A DNA stretch of 64,000 bases. Origin: Guadua angustifolia. Taxonomy: Eukaryota; Streptophyta; Magnoliopsida; Poales; Poaceae. The translations under genes were made by a program, and so were the position numbers. Where the stretch lies: the NCBI GenBank assembly GCA_036346375.1, contig CM070500.1, positions 71,676,525 through 71,740,524 on the forward strand, written 5' to 3'. This document shows positions 42,323 through 53,475 of the stretch, one piece after another; the first letter of the stretch is position 1, and every line of letters starts with the position of its first letter. The notes beneath the pieces are model-generated. The model was not told where the DNA came from, did no database searches, and saw only the letters and a program-made list of their open reading frames with translations.

Positions 42323-45291
42323 TGTAACATCCCAAAATTTCAGCTTTTCAATTAATTAATATTATTTTATTGCTAAATATGATTTTTGTGAATTTTCTGA
42401 ATTCAATTGGATTTTCTGGATTTATTTGAATTATTTGGAATTAAACAATATTACTTTCTATTAAAGATTAATTATAAATATATAAATCCAAAATAAAGTT
42501 TTTGTGAAAATATTTTATTTAAATCAAGAATGTCTCAAAGTATTTTTGAGAATTTTAAAGAATTTTAGAGTATTTTAATGCTTTAAATAAATCAAAAATA
42601 TTTAATCGGATTATTTAAAATAGGAAATTCGGGAAAATACTTATGAACGATAATGAGCTCGGCCCGATTACTATGCAGGCCGATCGGTTTTAAAGGGATT
42701 ATTGCGGACCGTTGGATTAAAATCCAACGGCCTTCATCACCGAATCGAAATAAAAAACCCTAGGGCATTTTGGTAGATGGATGGAGATCGCCTGGCCAAG
42801 GTGTATCGTCTCCGAGTCGGTTTCTCGCCATGCATTATTCGAGCGGATCTGCGCCGCTAGAGTGGAATCAAGCGAGCCGAGCCGAGCTCGGCTCATTGTC
42901 TTTAATCGAGTGGCAAGGCTCGGCTCGAGCTCTATCGAGCCTCGGCCGAGCCGGCTCGTGAGCCGCCTGGCATGTGGGCCCGCCTCATTAAATCAACTCT
43001 CAAGTATGTTCATTGTATGTTCCTTGTTCAATATGGTGTATGAATGCCAAGCGATTGAATGTACAGGGATGTGGCTAATTTTGTATTAAAATTAAACCTC
43101 ATGTAATTTGGATAATCAATTAATGATTAGTGATTAGTGAAAGTGATTACGAATATCTGAATTTTACCGAGCCTAACGAGCCAGGCGAGCTCATGGCCGG
43201 CTCGGGCTCGGCTCATTGTAGCACCGAGCCAGACGGTAGGCTCAGGCTCGGCTCGTTGATGCACCGAGCCCGAGCCGAGCCGCGAGCCTCGAGCTATTTT
43301 TCCACCCCTAGCCGCCGCCCCCTTACCTTCCAAGTTTAGCGCCGACCGGGTATAAAAGGAGCCGCACCCCTCCCCGAAACTCACCTTGAGTCGCCGCTTC
43401 GTTTCCCTCACGAGCCGCCAGCCAAGACGCCTTGAAGAGCGCGCTAGCCCTCACCGGAGTCCGAGAGGGAGGCCAGAGTATTGCATCGCGGATTCATTGT
43501 CGCCGGGTACCTCTTCCGCCGGAAGAATTGCGGATTTGAATTCGCCGAGTCACGCCGCGTCGGATTCGTGGTCTTGTCGTCGCCGGGAACCAACGGAACG
43601 TCTCCACCGCGGTCATCTTCTCCGAGTCCGGCCAGTTGCACCGCCGCCGTTCCATTGCCGTTTGGGAGAGACATCAACCGTCGGATTCTCATCGGAGCGC
43701 CAGGAATCGTCCACATCGCCGGCTGAGGTGGGTTGATACTTCGTTGACACGTGGCGCCACGTGGATTGGCTGCTTATGTGGCACTGAGGTGGCATCGAGT
43801 TGGCCCTGCGTGGCTGTACACGTGAGCGCATGTGTCAGCTGACGCTGGAAATTCGTATTTTCTTTATAAAAATAATTCGCTAAAATCGGATTTATGAATT
43901 AGGGTTTATTTTCAGGATTTTCAAACTTCAAATTGCGATAACTTTTGCATACGAACTCCGATTGAGGTGATTAAAATTCCTAAAAATTTGTAAAATTAAG
44001 ATATTTCTAATGGTGGCTTTTATTTGAATTTTTGAATTTGTTTGCTCTTTGGTTTTGGTTTTTATTTGCTTTTCTCTCTCGATTCGCGTAGACGTTGAAT
44101 TGTGCGAGGCTTGGAAGGGATTTTGCAGCTCAAGAATTATTTTCAGACCAAGACCAGGGAGCTTAACGAAGGCAAGTTGTGCTTTGATCATGTTGCACCC
44201 ATGAATTAGATTGCATGCTATTTTGATTTACCTTATCACATGTTATTTTATGTGTATAAATGATTTCAACCTAAATTTGGGACTAGCTATCGTACCCTTT
44301 GAATTATACCCTACCTTGCTAGTTGTATGCCATGATCTACTTGTCACCCTAGGTTGGTTAATTATAGTTGGTTAATAGAAAATCAACATGGGTGGTTAGA
44401 CCGAATTAGAGATGCTTAGCCATGCCACGTCATCACATGCTCATGGAATATTGTTTATTAATCTTGACTAATGGAATATGGAACTATGATGATAATTTGT
44501 GGGCCATGTGTGGTCACATGAAGAGATTGAGTTGTTGTGACAATGAGTCACGCATAGCGATGTTGATTTGTGAAGAAGCACGTGGTGTTTAGTAACCAAC
44601 TAGGGTGGGAAAATGATTTAGACCGAGGCAAGTGGCAAGATTGTTTTCTGGTGAGCCAAGAGTGGCAAGCTGGCGGTCGTATTTGGTTTTATTGGTTTTG
44701 GATATTTGAGATCATCTCTGGTTAGTCTTGCCTCGATCGAGTTAAGGACTTAACCTTGCAAGCCTTTGACTGAGTCAATCATGCACCACATCGTCATGTT
44801 ATGGGGCACCTAGTGACTAATTTGCAAATGCTTAACTTAAGTGCTATCATGGTGGTGTGAGTCCGGGTGTACGGGGGAAACTCACATGGCGCAAGAGGGG
44901 GGGCCCTGTTGTGGTGGTATAGCCCTTTCTTACAAACCAACAACAGTGGAGGAGTCATCGCCTGTACTTGAGGAGGACTTTCAGGTGGACGCGAGTCACT
45001 AGGCCAAGCCTTGTCGATGCGCTTTGTGGTGTCTTGATGAGTCACTACGTCTTCTCTTGTTTTCATTGCATTCGTCTTACTTTATCCTAAACTTGCCCAT
45101 GTGGCTGAATAAATGTAAGTGATCATAAGATCATACACTAGTTATATTGAATAAATGAAGTCTTATTATTATTATCGTTGTGTATGATGTGATGCTTCTT
45201 GATGTTAAGCTGTGTGCACTAGCAATTGATCACAGGACTAGTCACGGTAAACACAATTGGTGGGTCGAATTGGTAAATTCGGGTCATCACA
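42323..45291 (+). repeat. LTR1 of the Tekay element
   Basis: It begins TGTAACATCCC and ends GGGTCATCACA. It contains the hAT MITE and a TATAAAAG box at 43351. It has lost ~470 bp between two CCCTT repeats (junction about 44927), a deletion shared with LTR2 but absent in LTR3 and the solo LTR at 852. Confidence 0.95.
42858..43310. mobile_element. hAT-type MITE inside LTR1
   Basis: The 453-bp insertion, absent from the related LTRs, starts TAGAGTGGAATC and ends, complemented, TAGGGGTGGAAAAAT, an hAT-like terminus. It is rich in GAGCC/GGCTC inverted units. The flanks TGCGCCGC and GCCGCCGC are a plausible 8-bp duplication that differs at CHG-type bases. Confidence 0.8.
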
Positions 45292-46391
45292 GAAGGTGGT
45301 ATCGAGCATATCTTGTTTTAGGAGATAGGTCTTGGCCCTAGATAGTTGGTCGTCCCTATAGGTCCTTCAAAATTATTTTCTAAAAATTAAAAGTCCTAAC
45401 CTAAGAAGAATAATGTGTTCTTGACTTATCTCATTCTTCTATTTCTATCCTTACCAAAAAATTCTTTCTTTTACCTGCTGAAATTTCTTTCCCTTACCTC
45501 TGAACAAACAATTCCTATAGAAGTAAGTTAAAATCTTACCCGAGTTATCTTAAGTAGAAAAAGAAAGAAAGTTCGATATACCACACTTTAGGAGATGGCA
45601 TCAAGTGTCAATATTAAAACAAGAAAGTTAGGAGCCATGAGTTCACGTAGTAAAGTAACGTAACCCTATTTTGCAAATTAAAGAGATTAATTCCAGGTAA
45701 AGATTTCTTTGTCAAAGAGGAATAAAGTAGAAAGGGTTGATGCATTGGTATACAGGAATATTGGAATAATGATTAGATGTGTCATCAAGAATATTCTGGT
45801 TCACCGAAAACAATACATGTGCGAGGGTGGTCGGCTTAGTAGTAACCAGCCAGAGCTTGTTAACCAGAGGATTTGCCATTGTCAGAAAGTGCTTAGTTAT
45901 ACCAGATTTATTCCGAGATGTTGAGAATTCAGTATTTATTCAGAAAATAGAGTCCCAAGCAAATCATATTATGTTGGATATCCAAACTTTTGAGGATTAG
46001 ACCTAAGGCTATTTAGGTGAAGGGTATGTCGATTTAAAACCCTAGATATGAAAAACAAGGAGTTTTCAAGTGATGATAGTTCGTAATAGCCACCGATGGA
46101 TAGTAGTGTGGGATATGCGGTTAGAAGATGCGCCAAATTTCGTCAAAATACGTTGATATATTTTCTAAGAATTCACCTAGTATGCCGCCATATCGAAGAT
46201 CAAAGTTCATAAGCAAATTAGTGCTTGGTTAGCATCAATAGTAAAAATGTCATGTCAAATGTCTACTAAGGAATTAATGGGAAATAGAAAGGCATATCAA
46301 GAGTTACTAGAAACGCTTTAAATATATATATATATATATAATAAAAATAAAAATAAAATAAATGGCTCTAGATCGAAAACAAGAGTGCACG
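45292..46391 (+). repeat. Short first internal copy of the Tekay element (I1)
   Basis: It begins after LTR1 with a primer-site version TGGTATCGAGC (45297; compare TGGTATCAGAGC at 48748). Up to about 45607 it matches 48744-49022; it then jumps to the match of 50098-50830. The ~1.07-kb deletion has a GCATCAA-like microhomology at its ends. The copy ends at a TA microsatellite (46322-46341) followed by scrambled bases and truncated LTR2. Confidence 0.88.
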
Positions 46392-48743
46392 ATAATATAT
46401 AAATCCAAGTTTTTGTGAAAATATTTTATTTAAATCAAGAATGTCTCAAAGTATTTTTGAGAATTTTTTGGGAATTTTTAGAGTATTTTTAATGCTTTAA
46501 ATAAATCAAAAATATTTAATCGGATTATTTAAAATAGGAAATTCGGGAAAATACTTATGAACAGTAACAGGCCCGGCCCAGTTACTGTGCAGGCCGATCG
46601 GTTTTAAAGGGGATTGTTGCGGACCGTTGGATTAAAATCCAACGGCCTTCATCAGCCGAATCGAAATAGGAAACCCTAGGGCATTTTGAGCCGATGGATG
46701 GAGATCGCACGGCCAAGGTGTATCGTCTCCGAGTCGGTTTCCTCGCCGCCGTATTCGAGATAGATTCTACCGCCGCCGCCTTACCTTTCGAGTTTAGCGC
46801 CGCCGACCGGGTATAAAAGGAGCCGCACCCCTCCCCGAAACTCACCTTGAGTCGCCGCTTCGTTTCCCTCATGAGCCGCCAGCCAAGACGCCTTGAAGAG
46901 CGCGCTAGCCCTCACCGGAGTCCGAGAGGGAGGCCGGAGTATTGCATCGCGGATTCATCGTCGCCGGGTACCTCTTCCGCCGGAAGAATTGCGGATTTGA
47001 ATTCGCCGAGTCACGCCGCATCGGATTCGTGGTCTTGTCGTCGCCGGGAACCAACGGAACGTCTCCGCCGTGGTCATCTTCTCCGAGTCCAGCCAGTTGC
47101 ACCGCCGCCATTCCATTGCCGTTTGGGAGAGACATCAACCGTCGGATTCTCATCGGAGCGCCAGGAATCGTCCACGTCGCCGGCTGAGGTGGGTTGATAC
47201 TTCGTTGACACGTGGCGCCACGTGGATTGGCTGCTTATGTGGCGCTGAGGTGGCATCGAGTTGGCGCTGCGTGGCTGTACACGTGAGCGCATGTGTCAAC
47301 TGACGCTGGAAATTCGTATTTTCTTTATAAAAATAATTCGCTAAAATCGGATTTATGAATTAGGGTTTATTTTCAGGATTTTCAAACTTCAAATTGCGAT
47401 AACTTTTGCATACGAACTCCGATTGAAGTGATTAAAATTCCTAAAAATTTGTAAAATTGAGATCTTTCTAATGGTTGCTTTTATTTGAATTTTTGAATTT
47501 GTTTGCTCTTTGGTTTTGGTTTTTATTTGCTTTTCTCTCTCGATTCGCGTGGACGTTGAATTGTGCGAGGCTTCGGAAGGGGATTTTGCAGCTCAAGAAT
47601 TATTTTCAGACCAAGACCAGGAGCTTAACGAAGGCAAGTTATGCTTTGATCATGTTGCACCCATGAATTAGATTGCATGCTATTTTGATTTACCTTATCA
47701 CATGTTATTTTATGTGTATAAATGATTTCAACCTAAATTTGGGACTAGCTATCGTACCCTTTGAATTATACCCTACCTTGCTAGTTGTATGCCATGATCT
47801 ACTTGTCACCCTAGGTTGGTTAATTATAGTTGGTTAATAGAAAATCAACATGGGTGGTTAGACCGAATTAGAGATGCTTAGCCATGCCACGTCATCACAT
47901 GCTCATGGAATATTGTTTATTAATCTTGACTAATGGAATATGGAACTATGATGATAATTTGTGGGCCATGTGTGGTCACATGAAGAGATTGAGTTGTTGT
48001 GACAGCGGAGTCACGCAACGATGTTGATTTGTGAAGAGCACGTGGTGTTTGGTAACCAACTAGGGTGGGAAAATGATTTAGACTGAGGCAAGTGGCAAGA
48101 TTGTTTTCTGGTGAGCCAAGAGTGGCAACTGGGCGGTCGTATTTGGTTTTTATTGGTTTTGGATATTTGAGATCATCTCTGGTTAGTCTTGCCTCGGTCA
48201 GTTAAGGACTTAACCTTGCAAGCCTTTGACCTGAGTCAATCATGCGACCACATCGCCTCATGGGGCGCCTTAGTGACTAATTTGCAAATGCTTAACTTAA
48301 GTGCTATCATGGTGGTGTGAGTCCGTGTACGGGGAAACTCACATGGCGCAAGAGGGGGGGCCCTGTTGTGGTGGTATAGCCCTTTCTTACAAACCAACAA
48401 CAGTGGAGGAGTCATCGCCTGTACTTGAGGAGGACTTTCAGGTGGACGCGAGTCACTAGGCCAAGCCTTGTCAGTCGCCTGTGGTGTACTGATGAGTCAC
48501 TACGTCTTCTACTGTTTTCCGCTGCATTCGTCTTACTTTATCCTAAACTTGCCCATGTGGCTGAATAAATGTACGTGATCATAAGATCATACACTAGTTA
48601 TATTGAATAAATGAAGTCTTATTATTATTATCGTTGTGTATGATGTGATGCTTACTGATGTTAAGCTGTGTGCACTAGCAATTGATCCTGGGACTAGTGC
48701 GGTAAACACAGTGGGTCCGAATTGGTAAATTCGGGTCATCACA
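46392..48743 (+). repeat. LTR2 of the Tekay element, 5'-truncated
   Basis: The first ~150 bp of the LTR are missing. Its 5' half shares variants with LTR3 and its 3' half shares the ~470-bp deletion with LTR1 (junction about 48384). It carries no hAT insertion. TATAAAAG lies at 46812. Confidence 0.92.
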
Positions 48744-48747
48744 GAGG

Positions 48748-48759
48748 TGGTATCAGAGC
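48748..48759 (+). promoter_or_regulatory. Primer-binding site of the Tekay element
   Basis: TGGTATCAGAGC lies four bases after LTR2 and complements initiator Met tRNA. The copy after LTR1 lacks an A (CAG read as CG). Confidence 0.9.
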
Positions 48760-50097
48760 ATACTGACTATAGGTCTTGGCCCTAGATAGTTGGTCGTCCC
48801 TATAGGTCCTTCAAAATTATTTTCTAAAAATTAAAAGTCCTAACCTAAGAAGAATAATGTGTTCTTGACTTATCTCATTCTTCTATTTCTATCCTTACCA
48901 AAAAATTCTTTCTTTTACCCTGCTGAAATTTCTTTCCCTTACCTCTGCTGAAGTAAGTTAAAATCTTACCTGAGTTATCTTAAGTAGAAAACGATATACC
49001 ACACTTTAGGAGATGGCATCAAGTGTCTGCTGCTACCATAAAGATTATGAAGGAAAGAATCATCAAGCTCATGGAAGAGCGGATCAATGAAGTGTTCCAA
49101 GATCTAGAAGACTTAGCGCTTCAAGTAGCCAGTTGAGACTCATGTGTGGGAGTCGCGTTTCCTAAGAAAGGAGAGTCACCCATGTAGACGATAGTTGTTG
49201 TGTGGATAGGTTGAATTGGTTCTTCATTAATTGCTGAGTGTGCAGTATGCGTTGCAAAGCTTTTAGGCTTATATAAGCAGCCATACCAAGTTATTAATAT
49301 TGATTGCTTAAATTTGGGTTAAACCTATCTTCCTGTGTTAGGATTCTAACTTCTTACCTATGCTATTCCCCTCTTCCCTAACCCCCTTTGAGGTAATCAA
49401 GTGTATGGTTCAGATTAGTAATAGCAACAGAGCCAGTGGAAGTAGAAATCAACTCGGTGGAAACACTAAGGATGGGTCGGTTTTTCAAACCATTAATATT
49501 GATAGATAAGCAGAGTTTCAAAAAGTTTCTGGCCGCTAAAATTTAGTTGATGATGAAACAAATACAGAATATGACCAATCAAGCTAATGAAATGTTTCAT
49601 CTTTAAAAGCCGAGGATTGGCCCCAGATTATTAAGAGGAACACTACCCCCACAGTTTGTTTTAGAGCTAAAACATTGTTCTATGAAAAACTGTCAACCAA
49701 ACAATTTAGAAGGTCATACGTGCATTGGTTGTGAAAAAGAAAAGAGAGAGAGCAGCATTGAGTGCTACAACTGTCGCCGAAAAGGGCATTATGCTAATCA
49801 GATAGAACAAACAATTCCTATAGCCATGAGTATACCGGAAGTTACCTTAGTCCGATACATAACACAAGTATTAAGCAGCGAAATTGCGAGAGAAATTTGC
49901 CGAGAGGATCAATTAAAGAAAAGAAGTCTAGGTAAAAATACTCTTTCGATCATAGAATGCTAAAGAAAGAAAGTTCACCCTAGCCTATGCTATAATTGTC
50001 ACAAACCTGAGCACTTTACCAATAAGTGCCCTTGAAGGAAAGCAAGCACGTCAGTTTAAGTCAATCCCAGCTCCGTCCCTAACGAAGCCCTAGCATC
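48760..50097 (+). pseudogene. Tekay gag remnant
   Basis: Short frames include a charged helix (KERIIKLMEERINEVFQDLE about 49040-49110). Two nucleocapsid knuckles follow: CYNCRRKGHYANQ (about 49770, last Cys replaced) and CYNCHKPEHFTNKC (about 49991, complete CX2CX4HX4C). Most of gag is degraded by stops and apparent deletions. The product would have formed the particle; nothing intact remains. Confidence 0.6.
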
Positions 50098-50807
50098 AAT
50101 ATTAAAACAAGAAAGTTAGGAGCCATGAGTTCACGTAGTAAAGTAACGTAACCCTATTTTGCAAATTAAAGAGATTAATTCCAGGTAAAGATTTCTTTGT
50201 CAAAGAGGAATAAAGTAGAAAGGGTTGATGCATTGGTATACGTGAATATTGGAATAATGATTAGATGTGTCATCAAGAATATTCGTTCACCAAAACAATA
50301 CATGTGCGAGGGTGGTTTCGCTTAGTAGTAACCAAAACGAGCTTGTTAACCGAGAGGATTTGCCATTGTCGAAAGTGCTTAGTTATACCGATTTATTCCG
50401 AGATGTTGAGAATTCAAGATTTATTCGTAAAATAGAGTCCCAAGCAAATCATATTATGTTGGATATCCAAACTTTTGAGGATTAGACCTAAGGCTATTTA
50501 GGTGAAGGGTATGTCGATTTAAAACCCTAGATATGAAAAACAAGGAGTTTTCAAGTGATGATAGTTCGTAATAGCCAGCTGATGGATAGTAGTGTGGGAT
50601 ATGCCAGTTAGAAGATGCGCCAGCTGTCAGAAAATACGTTGATATATTTTCTAAGAATTCACCTAGTATGCCGCCATATCGAAAGATCAAAGTTCATAAG
50701 CAAATTAGTGCTTGGTTAGCATCAATAGTAAAAATGTCATGTCAAATGTCTACTAAGGAATTAATGGGAAATAGAAAGGCATATCGAAGAGTTACTAGGA
50801 AACGTCT

Positions 50808-50876
<69 letters not shown>

Positions 50877-50960
50877 AAATAAAATAAAATGGAAGATCGA
50901 AGAGTGCACTAATCGTGCTCTAAATAAAGAAAAGATCGAAAACAAGTACCAAATGATCGA
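50098..50960 (+). repeat. Internal segment duplicated in I1, ending in an AT microsatellite
   Basis: The segment 50098-50810 matches 45607-46321. Sampled stretches are identical except at CAG/CTG/CCG/CGG-type sites. It ends in an uninterrupted (AT)30 microsatellite (50811-50870) and an A-rich tail. The frame through the microsatellite (runs of Ile-Tyr) is compositional. Confidence 0.92.
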
Positions 50961-52620
50961 TCGATAAAAGTGTTGAGACGATTGAGAAGAAAGTTGGAAA
51001 TTTCCCTAAGATAAAACCTTGCCTCGGATATCGTCAATTAGGGAGTCATGTGAAGAATGTTTCTAGGATTGCGTTCTTACGCTATATGGACAATATAAGT
51101 TTTAGCTATATCTCCTGGATTGACTAATGTTCCGCATACTTCATGAATATGAGGAGTAAAGTGTTTATGGATTATTGGGATAAATTCATAACGACCATAT
51201 AGATAACAACCTAGCATACTCTAAGATAAGAGAAAAATATGTAGAACCTAGAAATAAGTTCTGCGAGAGTGGAGGTCGCACGCTAGAGTTCAATAAGTGT
51301 GAATTTCTGGAAGAAAAGATGGAATCTTGCTAGCCACGCAAGGACTGCTAAAGGAGTCGATGTTGAATCAAGCAAGAGGGAAGTTGTGTTACATTGAAAT
51401 CAACAAAGTTTGTTACTTAGATTGAAGGTTCTAGGAAGGGCAAGACATTATCACTGGTTCATAGTAAGGTCTTCGACAATAAGTTAAACCTCTTATGCGA
51501 CTGTGGAAGTAGTTTTAAAAACCGAAGAAACAATTAATATCAACGCTCGTGTTAGTGTTACTAGTCGTAGAGTAGTTTCGACATATGTAAGTGATACTTG
51601 TAGATATGAATTGAGATACGAATTGGCATGAAAGGGGTCAAGGTTGTTGCCTATGCAATGAGGTAATTAAGAGGAGAATCACCCTACGTATAACTTGGAG
51701 TTAGCTGTCATAATACGCGCATTGAATTTATGGTGTCACTAACTCAACGAGGATAGATGTGAATCATAAGAGTCTAAATTGTACATCCACTAATTAAACC
51801 TTAATACAGAACAAACAAAATGGTTGGAAATAATCAAAGGCTTTAGAGTCAGAATCCATAGGTATTATAAGACCAATATGTTAGATGACGTTCGAGTTAT
51901 GAGGCTGCAATGCAAATATGTTGATCATAGGCAATCAACCAAGGGTTATGCAAAGAATTCGAGAAGTCGAAATCGGAGATGTTCGACAAAGTCTCATAGC
52001 TGCCTCGGAGGTAAAACCAACGTTAAAAGATCAGATCATAGGGAGCTCAAAGGAAGAAGGAATACAAAATCAAGTCAAGGAAAGAAGAAGGCTTAGCCAA
52101 GAAGCAGGACCACGAGTGATTAGGATACCCTGAGGATTTAAGATCGAACCAGTATGTTGGATAGGAAGATCCTAAGCAGATGATACTGGAGGAAACCTAA
52201 GATTCTAAGTATTCGATCCATTCAAGAAAATGCCCAGATGTAATAAGGTCTAAGGAAAAATATTGATAATCTAAAATAAAGAGTGAAGTTATTGGATATG
52301 ATGCCTAGGTAATATGAGTCAGAGAATATAGGCAATGTATCAAGGACCTAAAGGATCGTTGCAATCAATATAGAATTCCTGAGTGGAAATGGGAGGCAAA
52401 TCATTAAATGGATCCCTAGTGAGAATTGGCCATAAAGGATATGAACTCGAGGAATCGTTATTGATTGTTGGACCAAAGTCGATCATTTTATACCATCAAG
52501 ACTATGTATTCAAAATGTCGCTTAGCGATCTCAGATATGTCGGGGCTAAACGATTGCATAGGTGCTTAAGAAGATTGTGTAGAGGTATCAAATTTATCTT
52601 GAGGTTTTAGAACAAGTTAC
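50961..52620 (+). pseudogene. Tekay reverse transcriptase, RNase H and integrase start, heavily decayed
   Basis: Pieces in different frames follow the Gypsy order. They include a reverse transcriptase-like LGYRQLGSHVKN and MRSKVFMDYWDKF (50990-51190), an RNase H-like NHPTYNLELAVIIRALN (51660-51740) and the post-RNase H spacer MQRIREVEIGDVRQSLIAAS (about 51945). A faint integrase region lies at 52390-52600. The catalytic FIDD box of reverse transcriptase is not visible in the expected place. No frame exceeds 95 codons. Confidence 0.6.
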
Positions 52621-53475
52621 ATAAAACGATGAGAACTCGTTGCAATTCAGCACCGCATATCATCCTTAGATGGATGATCTGGCAGAAAGGGATAATCAGA
52701 CTTTAGGGGATATGTTGAGAGCCTGTGCAATATCTTATAGCACATCTTGGGATAAAAGTTTGCCGTATACGGAGTTCAGTTATAATAATAGTTACCAGGC
52801 TAGCTTGCAAATGTCACCATATGAAGCCTTGTATGGTTGAGCCTGTCGTACCCCGTTGAATTGGAATGAGACAGGAGAGCGTTTAGTGTTTGGACCTGAA
52901 ATTCTTAGAGAGGCCGAGGAGCAAGTTGCCAGGATCAGGGAGAGATTGGAGATAGCACAGTCAAGGCAGAAGAGTTATGCTGACAATCGTCGTTGTGACT
53001 TGAGTTTTTAACCTGATGATTTCGTGTATCTCAAAGTTACTCCCTTGAAAGGTGTGAAAAGGTTTAACGTTAAAGGAAAACTCGCACCTAGGTATGTTGG
53101 ACCATTTAAGATCCTGAGTCGCCGAGGAGAGGTTGCGTACCAGTTGGAGTTGCCCAGTCTTTAGCAGGAATTCATGGTGTGTTTCATGTGTCTCAACTTA
53201 AGAAATGTCTTAGAGTACCAGCAGAGCAGACGCCATTAGAAGCCATTGAGTTACAGGAGGATCTGACTTACAAAAAGCAGCCGACCAAGATGCTGGATGT
53301 AATGGAGCGTAGGACCAGAAACAAGTCTATTCACTTTTCTAGAGTTCAATGGAGTAATCATTCGGAAAATGAATCAACCTGGGAGCGTGAAGATGACCTG
53401 AAGGCATAATTCCCAAACCTATTCTCTAGTCAGCCCTGAATCTCGGGGTCGAGATTCCGCTAAGGGGGGGAGGTT
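52621..53475 (+). pseudogene. Tekay integrase C-terminus and chromodomain
   Basis: From 52640 the reading gives FSTAYHP, LPYTEFSYNNSYQASLQMSP, YEALYG and RNWNETGER-like blocks of integrase. VNGKLAPRYVGPFKILSRRG follows (about 53070-53120), the GPF/Y module. Frame 53179-53409 begins MFHVSQLKKCLRVPAEQ and ends in a chromodomain (VQWSNHSENESTWEREDDL). Chromodomains steer integration to marked chromatin. The polypurine tract TAAGGGGGGGAGG at 53461 adjoins LTR3. Confidence 0.85.

Noticed and set aside
42781..43842. Several LTR frames (up to 116 codons) that look conserved between LTRs
   Set aside because: Conservation is at the nucleotide level of the LTR and extends beyond the frames; frames are open on both strands.
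50668..50967. Frames with long Ile-Tyr runs
   Set aside because: They are a translation of the (AT)30 microsatellite.
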